Positions 9,998 through 22,776 are shown, counted from the stretch's first letter. The stretch is DNA of 64,000 bases from Carposina sasakii (GCA_014607495.2 CP053162.1:372001-436000), one strand, 5' to 3'. The notes: generated by a model from the sequence alone, not told the origin. Program-made: numbers and translations.

Positions 9998-11958
9998 CTA
10001 ATTCATATATGTTAAGATCTATATAAAAGAGGCTATAATTATTTATTACTATTGCAAAATTTATTTTAGTACGATAACATACTCTATTTTCAGTAAATTT
10101 TTAAACGTCGTCCTGTTTATTTTACAAATTATACTACCTATACTAGAAATGCCTTAAAACTAAGCTAAGTAGGTAACTAACGAGTCCTCTAATGGACCAA
10201 TGAAAGCTGCGATGAAAATTCAGATTTCAGAGTGGTCCAAAGAGCCATGAGCCTTTGATTATACGGTTTGAACGTAGGGTATGAGCGTTTCGAGTAAAAA
10301 ACATAATGTGTATGACTTTGTGTTTACGTATCTGTGTCTCAAATAAGTTTCCGCAGTCGTTATCCAAATCATTTCTGTATGATTCTGTGTAAGAGTCACT
10401 ATATTGACCATTGTTACAAATAAAGAATATCACATATCAGGACAAAATATGAATATTATGAGCTTTTATTAAAAGCTTTTATTTAGTTTCACCTATCCCG
10501 TTGTCTGTAACCAAATCTTGCAAGTTAAATTGATCCACTTCTCGGTTTCCGATTTAGCCGAATTTCCTGATGATGGAGCTGGAAGGTGGCCATAGGAACT
10601 GCGTAATTAAACGACGCAACCCCATCGAGTTTGGGCTCGTTTGAATCGATCATTATTTTTTTTACAAATAACAAAAGCTTGTTTTTTAAGGTTTTTTTTT
10701 AAATTGAAGTTATATAACTTTAGTTTAAATATTCCTAGGTATGCTATATGGGTGTGAGTATGATTCATAGGTATGTGTGTGCGCAGAGCTAATTGTGAAG
10801 GTGGGTTTTCTTACAAGCTCCTTATCATGATTTACAACTGATCATTTAGCTAATTACGGTATAAAGATCAATAAAAATAATGAACGCTGTAGTATATGAT
10901 AAGAAGTTTTCTTTGGTGTCTTGGTTTCTAACATGAAGGAAGTATAAACAGGAGGAGACTTAAATTCTCTCTCGTGAAAAACATACGTTTGCATACGTTT
11001 TTTTTTTTTAATGAAAATCTATGGCTATACTACCGGTCAGTGTTGTTATATTAAATCATTGTTGTAATTTTAGTACCTAGATACATACAGGGAAATTTGA
11101 TATTTTTCAGTAATAAAACACGTACCTTCAATAGGCCTGAAAAGGTAGACTATGGCTGAAAATTCAGGTGATGATTGGTTCATATAGCGCAGTCTACAAT
11201 TCAGTCATTGACAGTATGGTCGATACCGACCGTCACACTTATACCTAAACGTAAAATTAGTCCTACCTGTCCCTTTCTCTCTCTGCCATTTATGTTAAGA
11301 ACGGAGAGGGATAGACCTGACTAAGATTAAGTTGACGCATCCTTATAGCCTCTCCCCTTAGTCTTTCCTCCTAAGTTTCTAAGTTATAGCCAGCCTGGGT
11401 ATCCTAACTACCTATTAGTGCGTCTATTTGTGCTTTTTGCCGTGATCAGATCCGGATAGACGGCAATTGAGCCGAGTTATGTGCGAGTCGGCACTATTAT
11501 GGGATATGCGATTCAAATCCGAGATATAGTTGGGTTATTGGTTGTCGCCTGTGTTCATATCTATGCATTTGACAGTTGGTTATAACAACTAACATTAATA
11601 CGTGGGAAGACTTACAGAGAAACTAGCAATAAATGAGCAGCTTTTACATAGATTTTGGTATACTGACATGCTCGTAACAAATATTACCACGTAACGTCAT
11701 TATATGGTACCCAGCTTTAGGTGTGAAATGTTAGGAACTAAGACTGCACATCTTAATATTATATATAGGTTGTATGTCGGTTCCTGTGCACGATTATAAA
11801 TATAGATTTTTTTATATGTAAGCAGTTATGTACAATGCTACCTAAGTATAACAGATTTTTAGCTAATTTATTAATTTTCTTGTTTCAGGTAAATACCAGC
11901 GCTTACAATAAGATACATTTAAGCTCGCTGCGTAGTTACAGTAAGTTTATATCCATAA
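9998..11958. other. intron or intergenic AT-rich DNA
   Basis: No confident gene. An imperfect hairpin at 11258-11325 (TTAGTCCTACCTGTCCC against GGGATAGACCTGACTAA) looks like a small MITE. A fragment near 10560-10640 (CTGATGATGGAGCTGGAAGG) resembles the CTGATGATGG repeat at 29.2 kb. Confidence 0.4.
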
Positions 11959-12088
11959 CCTGTGCTGATGCAGGCCTTCACTAGTATACATCAGCTGCAT
12001 CTCCTTCCGTGTATGTCGTAAGAGTCGACTAAGTAACTCGGAGCTTTCTTTCAGACTAGCAACTAGTCACTGATAATTTACATCTGTA
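11959..12088 (-). repeat. rep-A copy 2, joined to rep-B
   Basis: Carries GCTGATGCAGGCCTTCACTAG, CATCAGCTGCATCTCCTTCC and GTAAGAGTCGACTAAG. It stops at ACATCTGTACC, exactly where rep-B copy 1 begins. Confidence 0.7.
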
Positions 12089-12258
12089 CCTGCAAGCCTA
12101 ACATAACCTGCGAAACACGATATAATAAACTGATTTATCGACATTAAGCCTGTCAAAATACGATAATTATAGCCGCCGTGTTGCATATTGTATAGAGAGA
12201 GACGATACGATATCGTACGATACGATATCCATGATGCGTGGTCATACTAGGGGGGCTG
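12089..12258 (-). mobile_element. rep-B MITE copy 1
   Basis: Ends are imperfect inverted repeats of CCAGCCCCCCTAGCATGACC. The interior includes ACACGATATAATAAACTG, ATCGACATTAAGCCTGTC and palindromic GATATCGTACGATACGATATC. Same family at 32.1, 46.5, 54.4 and 55.6 kb. Confidence 0.7.
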
Positions 12259-13424
12259 CAATGCGTGGCTGTAGCTTCTAGCTACCTCATTTTTGAAACA
12301 CAGCCACGATTATAATAATATGTAAGTATGTATGTATATATCCATTACAGAAGTTCATTGACCGGTGAAATAATGCTAACCGATTCAAAACATCTCTGTA
12401 GGCCGTGATTACAGCAATTTGGGCAGCCATGGGCACTGTCTTCGTGGCCGCTACTTTGGTAAATTACTGACATTTTGTTTTTTTTTTTGCGCCTGACACT
12501 GTCGGTGGTGTAAAGGCGTATGTATCATGGAGGGAAGATTTGCTGCAGTTGTTAAAGGTTTTGTTTTCTACCCGACTACGCTAGAAAGTATGTACATAAT
12601 GTAATATGTAGGCATTGTAAAAATGTAGGCATTGTACCTATCATCAGTGTGCGCACTTGGCCGCATAATTTTTCGGTGAAACCTGTGGCCGCCGCGGCCT
12701 GGCCGCTGCTGCTTGGCCGCAAGTGCGCGCTTGGACTAATTCTTTGGCACGCTCTAGATCTAAAAAGGATTGTCGCATTTGAGTTAGATCTGATTAATTA
12801 TCTGATCTACAAATTATTTGATCAGGCTTACATTATTTGGCTGAAATGTTTCGGTAACAAATAAATAAATGTCAATTTAGCAATGAATTAAATAATTAAC
12901 TTTCACCATAATTAGATATACATTCTGCGAAACGATTCCATAGTTTGAACAAAGGTTCTTTACGAAGTTATTGTACAAAGAACGCAACGTAACGTCGGGC
13001 GTGCGTGGACGCAGCTTTAACTTATTGTTTTATATCTCACTTTAGATTGACCTTTAGATAACCCACCTTTCATTCCACATTCAATTTCTCATTGTGAACT
13101 AAATTAGACTCATTTGTTTTCTCTCATTTCAATTTTAGAAGAGTATTCATTTCCTTAAGCGTTTTTAAGGTGTACTATTACGTATAATTCGCGTGAGTTT
13201 TCTAAAGTAAGGTAACAATGTTCGGACTATGAAGTTTATGAGTACTGACCGTGGACACCATGATATAAAATGCTTATTGCGTGTGACAAAATTAAGTGGA
13301 AATAATTACTACTCGTACTTGTGTGTAACATTATTTAGATCCACATTCAAAAGTTACTTGATAAAAATATGGTCTAGAACTCTTGCAGTTCTTCCAGTCA
13401 GATTTTCTAAAACTTTTATCCTGG
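12259..13424. other. unannotated DNA with a small GC-rich TGGCCGC cluster
   Basis: At 12650-12735 the word TGGCCGC recurs about five times between GTGCGCACTTGG and CAAGTGCGCGC, an imperfect inverted pair. No gene recognised in the remainder. Confidence 0.4.
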
Positions 13425-13805
13425 GTTCGAATCCCGGTAGAGGCAAACATTAATGAACGTAGTTAATTCTATAATTATCTACTTATTTAGGTTACTTTCT
13501 CTGCTCTAGGAGTAAAAAAAAAAGTATAATATACTGTACAAGTTAGTAGAGGGACAAGAGGGTCTAGGTGTTTTGTAGGCGATGGGCTGACCACCTGTCA
13601 CTACTAACCGAACTTGTACATCTCAACTATACCCTCGAAATTGGTCAGAAGTGGCACCATGTGGTCCTATCGGCCCTTGGTGCTCTGCCTACCCCGTAAG
13701 GGATAAAGGCGTGGTTATATATATGTATGTATGTTAGGTATATGCTGTTACTTAGTATCCACGACACAAGACTTTAGGTATCTAAGTATGGGACTAGGTA
13801 GAGGA
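13425..13805 (+). mobile_element. rep-V SINE copy 2, split by rep-K
   Basis: The B-box-like GGGTTCGAATCCCGGTAG and GCAAACAT (from 13425) match rep-V at 48.2 kb. The 3' part, GTTACTTAGTATCCACGACA and GGGACTAGGT, follows at 13745-13795. Rep-K sits between. The tRNA A-box part is missing. Confidence 0.55.
13493..13733 (+). mobile_element. rep-K copy 2 inserted in a SINE
   Basis: Core 13536-13725 matches the other rep-K copies. The interval is flanked by TTAGGT at 13487-13492 and 13734-13739, a possible 6-bp target-site duplication at the point where the SINE is interrupted. Confidence 0.55.
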
Positions 13806-13825
13806 TATCTGTTGAAATGTTCAGA

Positions 13826-13945
13826 GGGGTAAGCACGAAACTTTTTTACGCGGCGCCGGCGTAACGCTAGCGACTCGCTAGTAAAATCTATGTGATTTGA
13901 AAGTTTGACGCTAGCATTACTGACTATCGAGAGGTTCGTGCTCAT
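13826..13945 (+). mobile_element. rep-L MITE copy 2
   Basis: GGGGTAAGCACGAAACTTTT, CGTAACGCTAGCGACTCGC and AGAGGTTCGTGCTCATC match the family. TCAGA occurs immediately on both sides, a possible target-site duplication. Confidence 0.65.
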
Positions 13946-14459
13946 CTCAGAATATTTATTTTCTATTGTATTTATCTACGTCAACTACAATTTTTTCTAT
14001 TCGAACAGAATCCTACAATTTGTCCAAATACATTAATATTCACATGGCAGAAGCGTATAGGTATATTTGTTCAGAAATCAACAGAAGCCGCCTAGTGCTT
14101 CGCTATTATATAAAGACATCACGTACACTTATTACTTTATTTACTTCGTTCGCCATTTGCGGAGTTTTTCTCACACGGCTCGAGGTCCGCCTCAGTAACT
14201 CATGAAGATTATTTCAGTAACGCGCAATAAATAATCGCCATTTTGAAACTTACAAGACTTTTAGGGTTCTGTACAGTTTTGTTTTATTGTAATAAGCTCA
14301 CGATTTTATTTATTACCTATTTGAAATCTTATGTTATCCTATTCTACGTTTGTGAGAATTTAAAGATATTGATTGCTGTTTCACGCAAAATCTAAACGAA
14401 TTTCGATAAATGTGTATGATTTTCGTACCTCTTAATACTGAGACACAAAATACTAAATA

Positions 14460-14616
14460 ATGTAGGATGTCCGGCTTTTCTACCCAAATGTCCGGTCAAA
14501 CGGGCTGGTGTGTCCGGCTTTTTGGTTTTTCGATCTGGCAACCCTACTCTCAAGTCAAATCTTACGACATGCGAGATGCAGCTGATGTATTCTAGTAAAA
14601 CCCGCATCAGCACAGG
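14460..14616 (+). repeat. TGTCCGG-repeat block followed by rep-A copy 3 fragment
   Basis: GATGTCCGGCTTTTCTACC, AAATGTCCGGTCAAACGGG and GTGTGTCCGGCTTTTTGG are three near-copies of one motif ending in CTGGCAACCCTA. From 14561 a short rep-A piece (CTTACGACATGCG, AGATGCAGCTGATGTATTCT) follows. Confidence 0.5.
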
Positions 14617-15073
14617 ATTTTACTTTAAAATTAATTCTGATGATATGCTAGGAAGGAATCTCCATAAGCCTACTTTTGATCCTAGACTGAACCCTTCTAT
14701 GTTAGTTATTCCCGACACGCCCCCGTTTTTATCACAGTCATAATTCAACGATAACTCGAGATAACTGGAAGGAGTTACCAATAGGCACTAATAGAGCAGA
14801 TAGACCGGCTAACTTGTTGGCACTTTTAGTGCTATCCTTCCTATAAGTTTATTACTTATTAAAAGATAACTAGTATATTTCATGTTTGCATGATATTCTC
14901 AAAGGTCAGACACCCAGGTCAAATTTAACTTTAAGTATTTTAGTAAGTAATGGTCAGATAGCCTATCCTAAGGATAAAGTTGATGCTGTCTCCATCTCGA
15001 TAAAGTTTTTTAGAAAGATTGCATATAATGTCTTCAGATATACCTACTCTCTGACCATTACGAGAAGAGAACG

Positions 15074-15131
15074 GGCCTAAGGAACTCGGGCGTTCTCTCA
15101 GTCGATAAGCTGGTAACTGACAGACTAGCAT
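15074..15131 (-). repeat. rep-A copy 4 fragment
   Basis: GGGCCTAAGGAACTCGGGCG and TCTCTCAGTCGATAAGC match the central part of rep-A. Confidence 0.5.
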
Positions 15132-16750
15132 TGATAACGATTTTAAACAAATTACTTACTTATAATAAGGACTCCGACCGTATTTCAGTCAAAGCGACCA
15201 ATCTCTACGGAGATTAGTCAGGTACGCAGGAGATATTATAGTGCACAAGTCTGTGTGCAAACACATACCTATGCACTCTCTATTCCGTCACTCTCATAGT
15301 CCGATGGGACGGAAAGCCGACACGACTGGAGAGAGATCAGGCGCAGGACCATCGGTTTTACGTGCTTTCCGAGGCATGAGCTAAGTGACAATTTTGCAAC
15401 ATTAAAATCCATGAAATAAATTCATTGGTACAGGCCCGTGACTTACGTAACGTTTCTTATAATGTTATTACAAAGAGTAAGCGAAAAGATTGATCAAAAG
15501 TTTAGTATAACAAAAAAAAACTGTAGTTAAACCTTACTACTTAAAGTAAATGAAAATATTTCTATCTGTCGGCGAACTAACAAACAAGTTGAACACCAAT
15601 TTCTCAAGCCATTTATCTAAAGTGTAACATGAGCGTAACACTAAAACAAAACCGATACATTGAGTCCATAAAAAAACTTTAAAAGGTCCTCCGGCGCCTA
15701 CTCCAAAAATGAGTACATATTCATATAGAAACTTAGTACGAATACATATAGAGTTCATTTCAGTTAGTGGGTATTCTAAGACTAATAGCTGACCCGCGGC
15801 GTCGGCCGTTTTTTGTGGCAGGTGATGAAACCTGTTGCCTTCCGAGGCTTGTTTTAGAGTATACAACATTATAAAGGTAGTGTTTTGTGATAAAGTATTC
15901 ATTCCGGTGTGTTTGAGACTCTTTAATATATCCTACCTAAGTATATGGATATATTAAATCCTACCCCGATATGCTCTGTCTGATGATCTCCCCCGCGATC
16001 ATGCAGTACTAGTAACCCCATTTTTGGGAACACTGCTGTAAATGGCTTAGAATGTAGGAAATACATGCAATAAGAGTGACGTACTTACATTATCGCCAAT
16101 AGATTTGGACAGAATCCCTTCAGATTTCACCATAATGCCTATTAAGCCTAATAGCGCTTTTCGGGCACAAACACAACAATCTAATTTTAGATGGAAGATG
16201 GAATTGGTATCTTCCTCAACATTTTTCATTTATAACATCTTCAGCTAAGCTGCCACACCACAGAAATCACTCAAAGTATCCTTGGGGAGGGTTGGTTTCA
16301 GAGTAGAACCTTATGTCCATTGCTTGAATACGGTCAAGTATCCAGTTACCTCAAATCAATGCACAAGTTGTCTGTGATGATGGATCTGTGATGACATTTC
16401 AATACTTAATTATAATAAATTCTTAAAGTATTATAAAACAGTGTTAATGAAAAGCATCCATCGTTGATTTGAGAAGAAATAAAATGAGGTTTTATTCAAT
16501 GAGGCTGTGATTTATTCATACCAATACTAAGGCCGCAAAGTGATAGATCTGACAAAACTCCTGTTGAACGTAAAAGTCCCGCAAAAGCTATTGTTTGCGG
16601 CATCGAGGCACAATGGCTGCACCTACAGCTACAAATGGTTATGTGGCGTGGAAGCGTCGTAGATAGAAAATATTGCATTCGTTGATCATGGAAAAGATTC
16701 CGCTAGTAAAGTATTCACGCATTGAAATTTGTTAATAGATTTTTGTATAT
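15132..16750. other. unannotated DNA
   Basis: A 121-codon minus-strand frame at 15537-15902 has no recognisable domain and is not supported. CCCCATTTTTGGGAACACTGC at about 16016 resembles the outer end of rep-A. Nothing else recognised. Confidence 0.4.
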
Positions 16751-17007
16751 ACGCTGTAACAAAAGGGGTAGATATGTAAGCGAAATCTATGAAGATAGCC
16801 TAGGGTCGTTTATAAATAGGTATAGAGAAAAATTGGGGTCTGGTTATCACATGTTCATTTTTCAAGATTGCACTAGTTTCAAAATTTGAGTTTTTTATAA
16901 ATTTTCCTTATATTTGGAAAAATATACGTGGTATTTCGAGTCTTAAATTTTGTGGATAAACTCTCTGCAGTGGGCTATTTTTATAGCATTCCGGTTAATA
17001 TACCCGA
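16751..17007 (+). mobile_element. rep-E MITE copy 3
   Basis: TGTAACAAAAGGGGTAG at the left, TTTTTCAAGATTGCA in the centre and GTGGGCTATTTTTATAGC, GGTTAATATACCC at the right follow the rep-E order. Confidence 0.7.
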
Positions 17008-18575
17008 TATATATATACGTGCAGAACCCGTCAGTAGGCTCACCACTGATCGTATGACTTATAATTGGCTTATAGCTAATGTAGATAAGTAATTTACATA
17101 CAGCAGAAGCTCGTGCTCTTCAGGGACTATGGGCGTGAGTTAATGTAATTTGTAATTTATTAATAGCAAGCCTCAAATTGTGTCAAAGCGAATAGACACC
17201 TCTACTAGTCTTTCTGTTTATCAACAAATATAAATATTTTCTAAATTCCCTCTAGCAATTTATGAGTAAACCATAAATTCCTTTAGCTCTGCGCGTCGGC
17301 GTACTCCTGTACCGGCATTAGCCACCTAACTACTGTAAAACATTATAATTAACACTGCAGACAAGTGTTCAAAAGGCTAAACTAAAAAGCTAAAGTACGT
17401 CCACCCTAGGGCTCATTGCACATGTCAAACAGTCACTGGACTACAGACATTTGACATCACAAACTAATCGAACCGCATTAATGTGGCGCTACAGTCTACC
17501 TAACCTATTCTTGACCAAGAAGTAAAGTAAGAATGACATCAGTTTCTCTATTATCCCACTACATCAACAGGTCTAGGTACTATAGGATACCCACCTGTTA
17601 TTACCAAGTAATTTCTATCATCGTACCATTAACCTAAAATAAAAGTTATAAACTATCTGTCTAGGTTTTAGTTAGCATAAATAGTTGAAGGCGTTTAGGA
17701 TGTTTTCTTTTAGAGATAGACATTGCAAATGTAGTTGAAAATTAAACTTTAAGAAGAAGAATTAGCGGTCAAAATTAATCAAAGAGTAGCTAAGCCAGCG
17801 CGTGCGCATGTAAGTATGAAAGAAAAGGTACTAATTTAAGTCGGAAAAAACTCACTCCTTGCTTTTGCTGTTTATATCGAACGGAAAAAATGTTCAAACT
17901 TAGTCTAGCGTGTCGGTCGTCAACTAAGACTAATTGCTTTTTCGTATCTGCAATAAATATATTGCAAAACATTTTGGATAAATTTTTACAAAAAGTTGAT
18001 GCATAATATTATTACTATCATATATACTTTGAACTAATTCCAAAACCGACATATAGACAAGTTTCAATCATATTGGTGCTAATGAAAAAAGCTCAATACT
18101 AGTTGTTCGATTCGAAATCATCCAGTAGTGAGTAGACATTGTAATTGAGTCGACTTAAGTCTGAGTACCGTAGTAGGGACTTAGAATCATCTGCTCCCAA
18201 CCTGCTTATTACGTTGATTGCTACCAAATGATACAGTCTAGTTCCTGTTCAGTAATTGTGAGCATTCCTACAGGGACTCCTGTGTCTTCTTTAGTACTAG
18301 TACTTATAATACAAATACAATGCCATGAAGAATAGTTGGCGTTCTTTGTTTTGTAATTTTGCAGATTTTTTCTCTTATAAGTTTATTCTATTATTTTCTG
18401 ACATGTTTTTATTTCTTCAATTTTTATCACAGATTTTTCTTAACAAATTACACTTTTTCGTCAGATTATATTACGTGAAACTATACGTATTATTCTTACT
18501 AAAAATGTTTACAAAATGTGTAGGTTGATCCAAATAATGTTTAATTACGTATTTATCTAAAAAAATTACTCTTTC
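17008..18575. other. unannotated AT-rich DNA
   Basis: No gene or repeat copy recognised. AGCGCGTGCGCATGTAAG at 17798 is another NRF1-like site. Confidence 0.4.
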
Positions 18576-18884
18576 TTATCCACCTTTAGGTTCTATAAGA
18601 AGCTTATCTGTAGAAAGTTGATCATTGAGCTTCAAAGTTGACATTTCCGATTCCAATTTAAGTGTATCAATCAGGTTCTCGGCAATATCAATTAATTTGA
18701 TGATCTTGTCTACTTCATTATCAGTGTTTGGTTTTTCTTGATGTTTTAAATAGTGTGTTATCTCTCGGCCTACATTCTTTGCTCTCTCTTTCTTCTTAGG
18801 CAATTTACTATTTATTGACCGACCTCCCAATAATTTTATACATACATAATAGTCACGGCCATTATACCCAAAGAGGTTAGTCAA
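18576..18884 (-). CDS. hypothetical lysine/glutamate-rich ORF, possibly an exon or gene relic
   Basis: A frame of about 102 codons without an ATG at its open end (first codon TTG). Composition is more coding-like than neighbouring frames: a basic stretch LPKKKERAKNVGRE, then an amphipathic, leucine-spaced part (IIKLIDIAENLIDTLKLE) that could form a coiled coil, then a stop. A weak splice acceptor could precede it. No family recognised. Could be a terminal exon, a degraded transposon ORF or chance. Confidence 0.25.
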   Translation of the reverse strand: MTNLFGYNGRDYYVCIKLLGGRSINSKLPKKKERAKNVGREITHYLKHQEKPNTDNEVDKIIKLIDIAENLIDTLKLESEMSTLKLNDQLSTDKLLIEPKGG

Positions 18885-19454
18885 GAAATGCGCAAAATAT
18901 TATACATAGCTACTTTTCATAAGTTAGCCTATTAAGTCTCACGTGGTAAGGGTCTACCCTCTTTTCGGGTACAAAACAACAATCTGGCTACCAGTAACGA
19001 ATACACTGGAAATGTAATCTAACCGTTCAAGTAGACCATTTATAGATATTTCTGAAAATCATTCGAAGAACGGAATAAATAAATCAAGTAACGCTTTATA
19101 TTGGTGCAATTTTATGAATAGTTTTGTATGAAGATTATAATTTGAATGGCCGTGGTAGTAAAGTTGGTTCATATATGATGTAAGGTTGGACCTTCTATTG
19201 GATAACCCAACTCAGAACTCCTTAGAGAAAATTCTATGGCGAACCAAAGGAGGGTCACCAGAAATTGACATCCTACACGTTCTTGTAAAAGAATTATTTG
19301 ATTTCACATAACCTTTTACCATTTCATGTTCATCTTAATTTTACGATTTTATTAAATTACTGTATTGAAGTAAGGGATCATTTATTACTACCATATTTTT
19401 ATGGACTGACTATAACATTTATACATACATGTACGGCTGTGTTCACAAAATTAT

Positions 19455-19545
19455 GCTCTTGAGTTCCTTAGTCAACTCTCAGGCTTGGAAGAAGATGCAG
19501 CTAGTTTATTCTAGTGAAGCTCCCCATCAGTACAGGAACATAAAC
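19455..19545 (+). repeat. rep-A copy 5 fragment
   Basis: GAGTTCCTTAGTCAACTCT, AGAAGATGCAGCTAG and TTCTAGTGAAGCTCCCCATC match the 3' half of rep-A, diverged. Confidence 0.6.
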
Positions 19546-20224
19546 CTTATGTTGCCTTCAAAAGTGTAAATCATTTAAAAACCAATGCATTGGGTCATCA
19601 ACAGTTTCATTTGTTACAATTTCATGCAGTTCATGCGGATTATATTATCCTTTTTCAAATTCTTCAGGCCTGTGTAATCCATGTAACATGTAAAGACACA
19701 ATAGAAGAAAATAGTGTAATTATCTGAATTTATTATAGTATTTGAAACTGAATTTCCATTTTAAATCATGATTACATTCATTATGATATTGATGGAAATT
19801 ATATTCATGATTTTTTAAAAGATCGTGTCTAAAAGTATCTGTCTTCGTATGTGAGTGTAAAAAATAACTTAAATACCTTCTTAAAACGAACTGGTGATTT
19901 ATTTATTAGCTTCAGATATAAAACTAAAAATACCCATTAAGCATGGTGAAGATTTGTTGAATTCAGTATAATAAAAATTCTATGGTGTCTTAAAAATCAT
20001 TCATTTCCTTTACGAGCAATAACTTAGATAGCAAAATAACTGTCACCTATAAAACCAATACCAACTTTCTTCTAATTAAGGACCTGAAACCAAACTTTAT
20101 GACGTAGAATTTTGAATGCCAATAGCATAACCTGTTCAAATTAATACCATAAATATAGAGGCAAATAAAATTTAAATAGCTACTCTATTATTCAAAGGGA
20201 TGGTTATGTTATCTATCCTTATCT

Positions 20225-20330
20225 AGCGCGTACGGCTTGGCATCTTTTGTTCTTGTTTCTCGCTCATCGCGGTTGGCTGGCTGCGTGTCATTCAGTTGCC
20301 CATGCGCAGCGGCGGAAAACGATCGCATTC
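20225..20330 (+). promoter_or_regulatory. candidate TATA-less initiator/DPE promoter
   Basis: A CG-rich patch rises out of AT-rich DNA. ATTCAGTTGC contains the arthropod initiator TCAGT (20292-20296, presumed start at 20294). At +28 GATCG matches four of five positions of the DPE consensus, and AACG falls at +25 to +28, where the MTE expects it. CCATGCGCAG (about 20300) is NRF1/Ewg-like. No TATA box is present. Confidence 0.4.
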
Positions 20331-20510
20331 GGATTTTGAAGGTTTTCGCGCGCTTTTCGTTTCAAAATTATTATATTTGCCCGTATTTAGGGTTATGTAC
20401 TGCGTTTGTGATCAACGTAGTTTTGATAAAGGAGTGTTTACAATAGAGCGGATGTGTGCTTGGAGCATAACGCGTGATCAGTGATGTGCTATTTTTGCTT
20501 GATTACAAAA
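20294..20510 (+). other. candidate non-coding first exon
   Basis: From the presumed start the sequence runs to a strong splice donor, ACAAAA|GTGAGTTAG, at 20510/20511. Short frames inside do not look like protein. It could be the 5' exon of the gene whose coding exon lies at 33225-34045, about 12.7 kb downstream on the same strand. That link is inference. Confidence 0.35.
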
Positions 20511-22029
20511 GTGAGTTAGTGACAAAGGATTACAGTGATATATTGTTGGAGTACACGTGCAAAATAGTTTGTATATTATTACAAAAATTATTTGGAATTG
20601 ATTTTTAATGACTTTTCTGTATCTGCAAGCATAAATACTTATATTACACTGACAAAATTATAGCATTCATGATTTTACGAACAACTACCTACAACTAAAA
20701 CAAACAAAAATAAACTGAATATATGTTTAGGAATAATATCACTTACTTAAATTATCAACATAACCATCCTTACCAGTGAGAGTTGTAGCGTTGATAACAT
20801 AATACGAATCTTAAAGTAACAGCAACAAGAATTTCCAAAGAAACCATTTCCGCCCAAACTCAAAATAATAATTGAACAAAATGTACAAAAATAACTCAGC
20901 TCATAATATAAGAGACTATCGGCCGTTCATGATGTCGAAAACGTACCTAATCTTTAAAATTCCCAATATTAACGTTCCCGGGGGAATTTCGGGTAACCCT
21001 TATTTAGCCTCTACACTCATTAAAAGTAAACATGTGTATAGTATTTACGTACACACACACACACACACACATAATATATATTTATACATACATATATAAG
21101 TACACATGGCTTTCGACGTCCAGTACTTTAACGTCAGTCACTAACGAATGAGGTTTATTATAAATGCTGATAAAATATAAATTTCACAGCCTAGCTACGC
21201 TAAAATGCCATAAACTGGTTATACTTAGTACCTACAATATTGTACAAAACTGTTAACATCAGAAACATAGTATGAAAGATATATTAATGACTCGATCGAC
21301 ATAGAACCTCATAAACTTGTGACAGGACCATTAATTTATGGGACATACATAAGTGTGTACAATTAAACGCAAAATTATTAAACAAACTTTATTAAAATTT
21401 ACTATTATTAAAGTATCTTTGGATTTTCGAGGCTGTAAAAATCCTTTAGACTTTTTTTCACAAAAAGCATGATGTTATTGAGTTATTAGCTGCTATATGC
21501 GACAATGCTTTAAAAATGTATCTATGACTTTTTATTCAAATTATACAACACTATTTTAGATAAACACACACCTTATGTTTTACAACTTCATCTCTTTCGT
21601 TGTAAAAATCGCTTGGTTATAAACATGTTATAGGGTATACAGAAAACATACATATGTGTACTATTAGCTTTTTTGATGCCTCTTTTTGTTTATCAATAAA
21701 ATCTAAAAGTAAATCTTGTATTATTTCTCAAGATTAAAGTAAAATCTGGAATACGCATTTGAGGTATAGTCAAAATAAAACAAATTTCAAATATAATAGC
21801 CCTTAATACATAAGAGTTTTCCATTAAAAATATAGTCCCATTAAAACAAAGGTACTTTCAATCATGTACCATGAGTAGGTATACCGGAGAGCAAATGTAT
21901 CTCTGTACAAAACACGAAGACCAGAGTGAAAGTAGAACTGTTATGCAAAAGCTCAATAACTAACACGCTATATCAACATCAGAATCAAAATTTACACCAA
22001 TGACCATAATGCAATCATTTATCTATATT
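20511..22029. other. probable intron; contains (AC)n at 21051-21070
   Basis: AT-rich with one AC dinucleotide microsatellite of about ten units and adjacent TATA-rich DNA. No gene recognised. Confidence 0.45.
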
Positions 22030-22130
22030 ATTAGCGACTTTACTAGAATACATCAGCTGCATCTTCTTCCGGGCATGTCGTAAGAGTCGACCAAGGAACT
22101 CAGTGGTCTCTCAAGCGATGAGTTTGTCAC
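22030..22130 (-). repeat. rep-A copy 6
   Basis: TTTACTAGAATACATCAGC, TGCATCTTCTTCCGGGCATG and GTAAGAGTCGACCAAGG match rep-A. Confidence 0.65.
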
Positions 22131-22615
22131 TGACTCAACTTATCACGTTTTGCCTGGCTTTGCTTAATTATAATTACAATAATCAGAATGCCTGCCGGTG
22201 TGTACTTTTTTATATATTTTTTTACAATTAGCTAGGCAAACATTTGACCGCCATCGTGCCTGATGTTAAGCCAGATGCGGCCTAAGGTAGTACATGTTTG
22301 CCTAGAACTTGAATTTAATTGCCTATTTGGCTGTTGTCAAAGTTAAAAAGAATTAAAAAGATGCAAAACAAATCCAGTACCCAATCTGCAAAAGGTAACT
22401 TCAGATTTCCTCATCTTCTGTAAACAAATTATTGTTTTGTTTTATTTTAGTTTAATTTAAACGGTTATCAGCTCCGTTTACAACCTGCGTTCGTTTAAAT
22501 CATATTGATTGACTATTCCCAGTCGACAGGCGGTGGGCGGCAGTTATTTTGAAACTAAGAACTAGTACAATATTCTGTAATATATAGCTTCAAGTAGTTT
22601 GACAGGTATTTAAAC

Positions 22616-22657
22616 AATATTCTACCACTGGACATCGACGTCCAGTTGTGGAATATT
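22616..22657. repeat. 42-bp hairpin
   Basis: AATATTCTACCACTGGAC and GTCCAGTTGTGGAATATT form an 18-bp stem with one mismatch around a 6-base loop. Confidence 0.6.
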
Positions 22658-22776
22658 TGTATAAAATATTGCAAAATTTTGAGTAGGTACAGGGGGTGCT
22701 TGTATCCCTTTAGTCCGCTCTCATCTCCTCGACCCCTAAGGCGTTACTATTACTTTTAGATATTCATCTATCTTCT

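Noticed and set aside
15537..15902. 121-codon minus-strand ORF
   Set aside because: No recognisable motif, uneven composition, no splice or promoter context; within chance for a 64-kb window.
21051..21070. (AC)n run as regulatory DNA
   Set aside because: Simple dinucleotide microsatellite with no supporting context.
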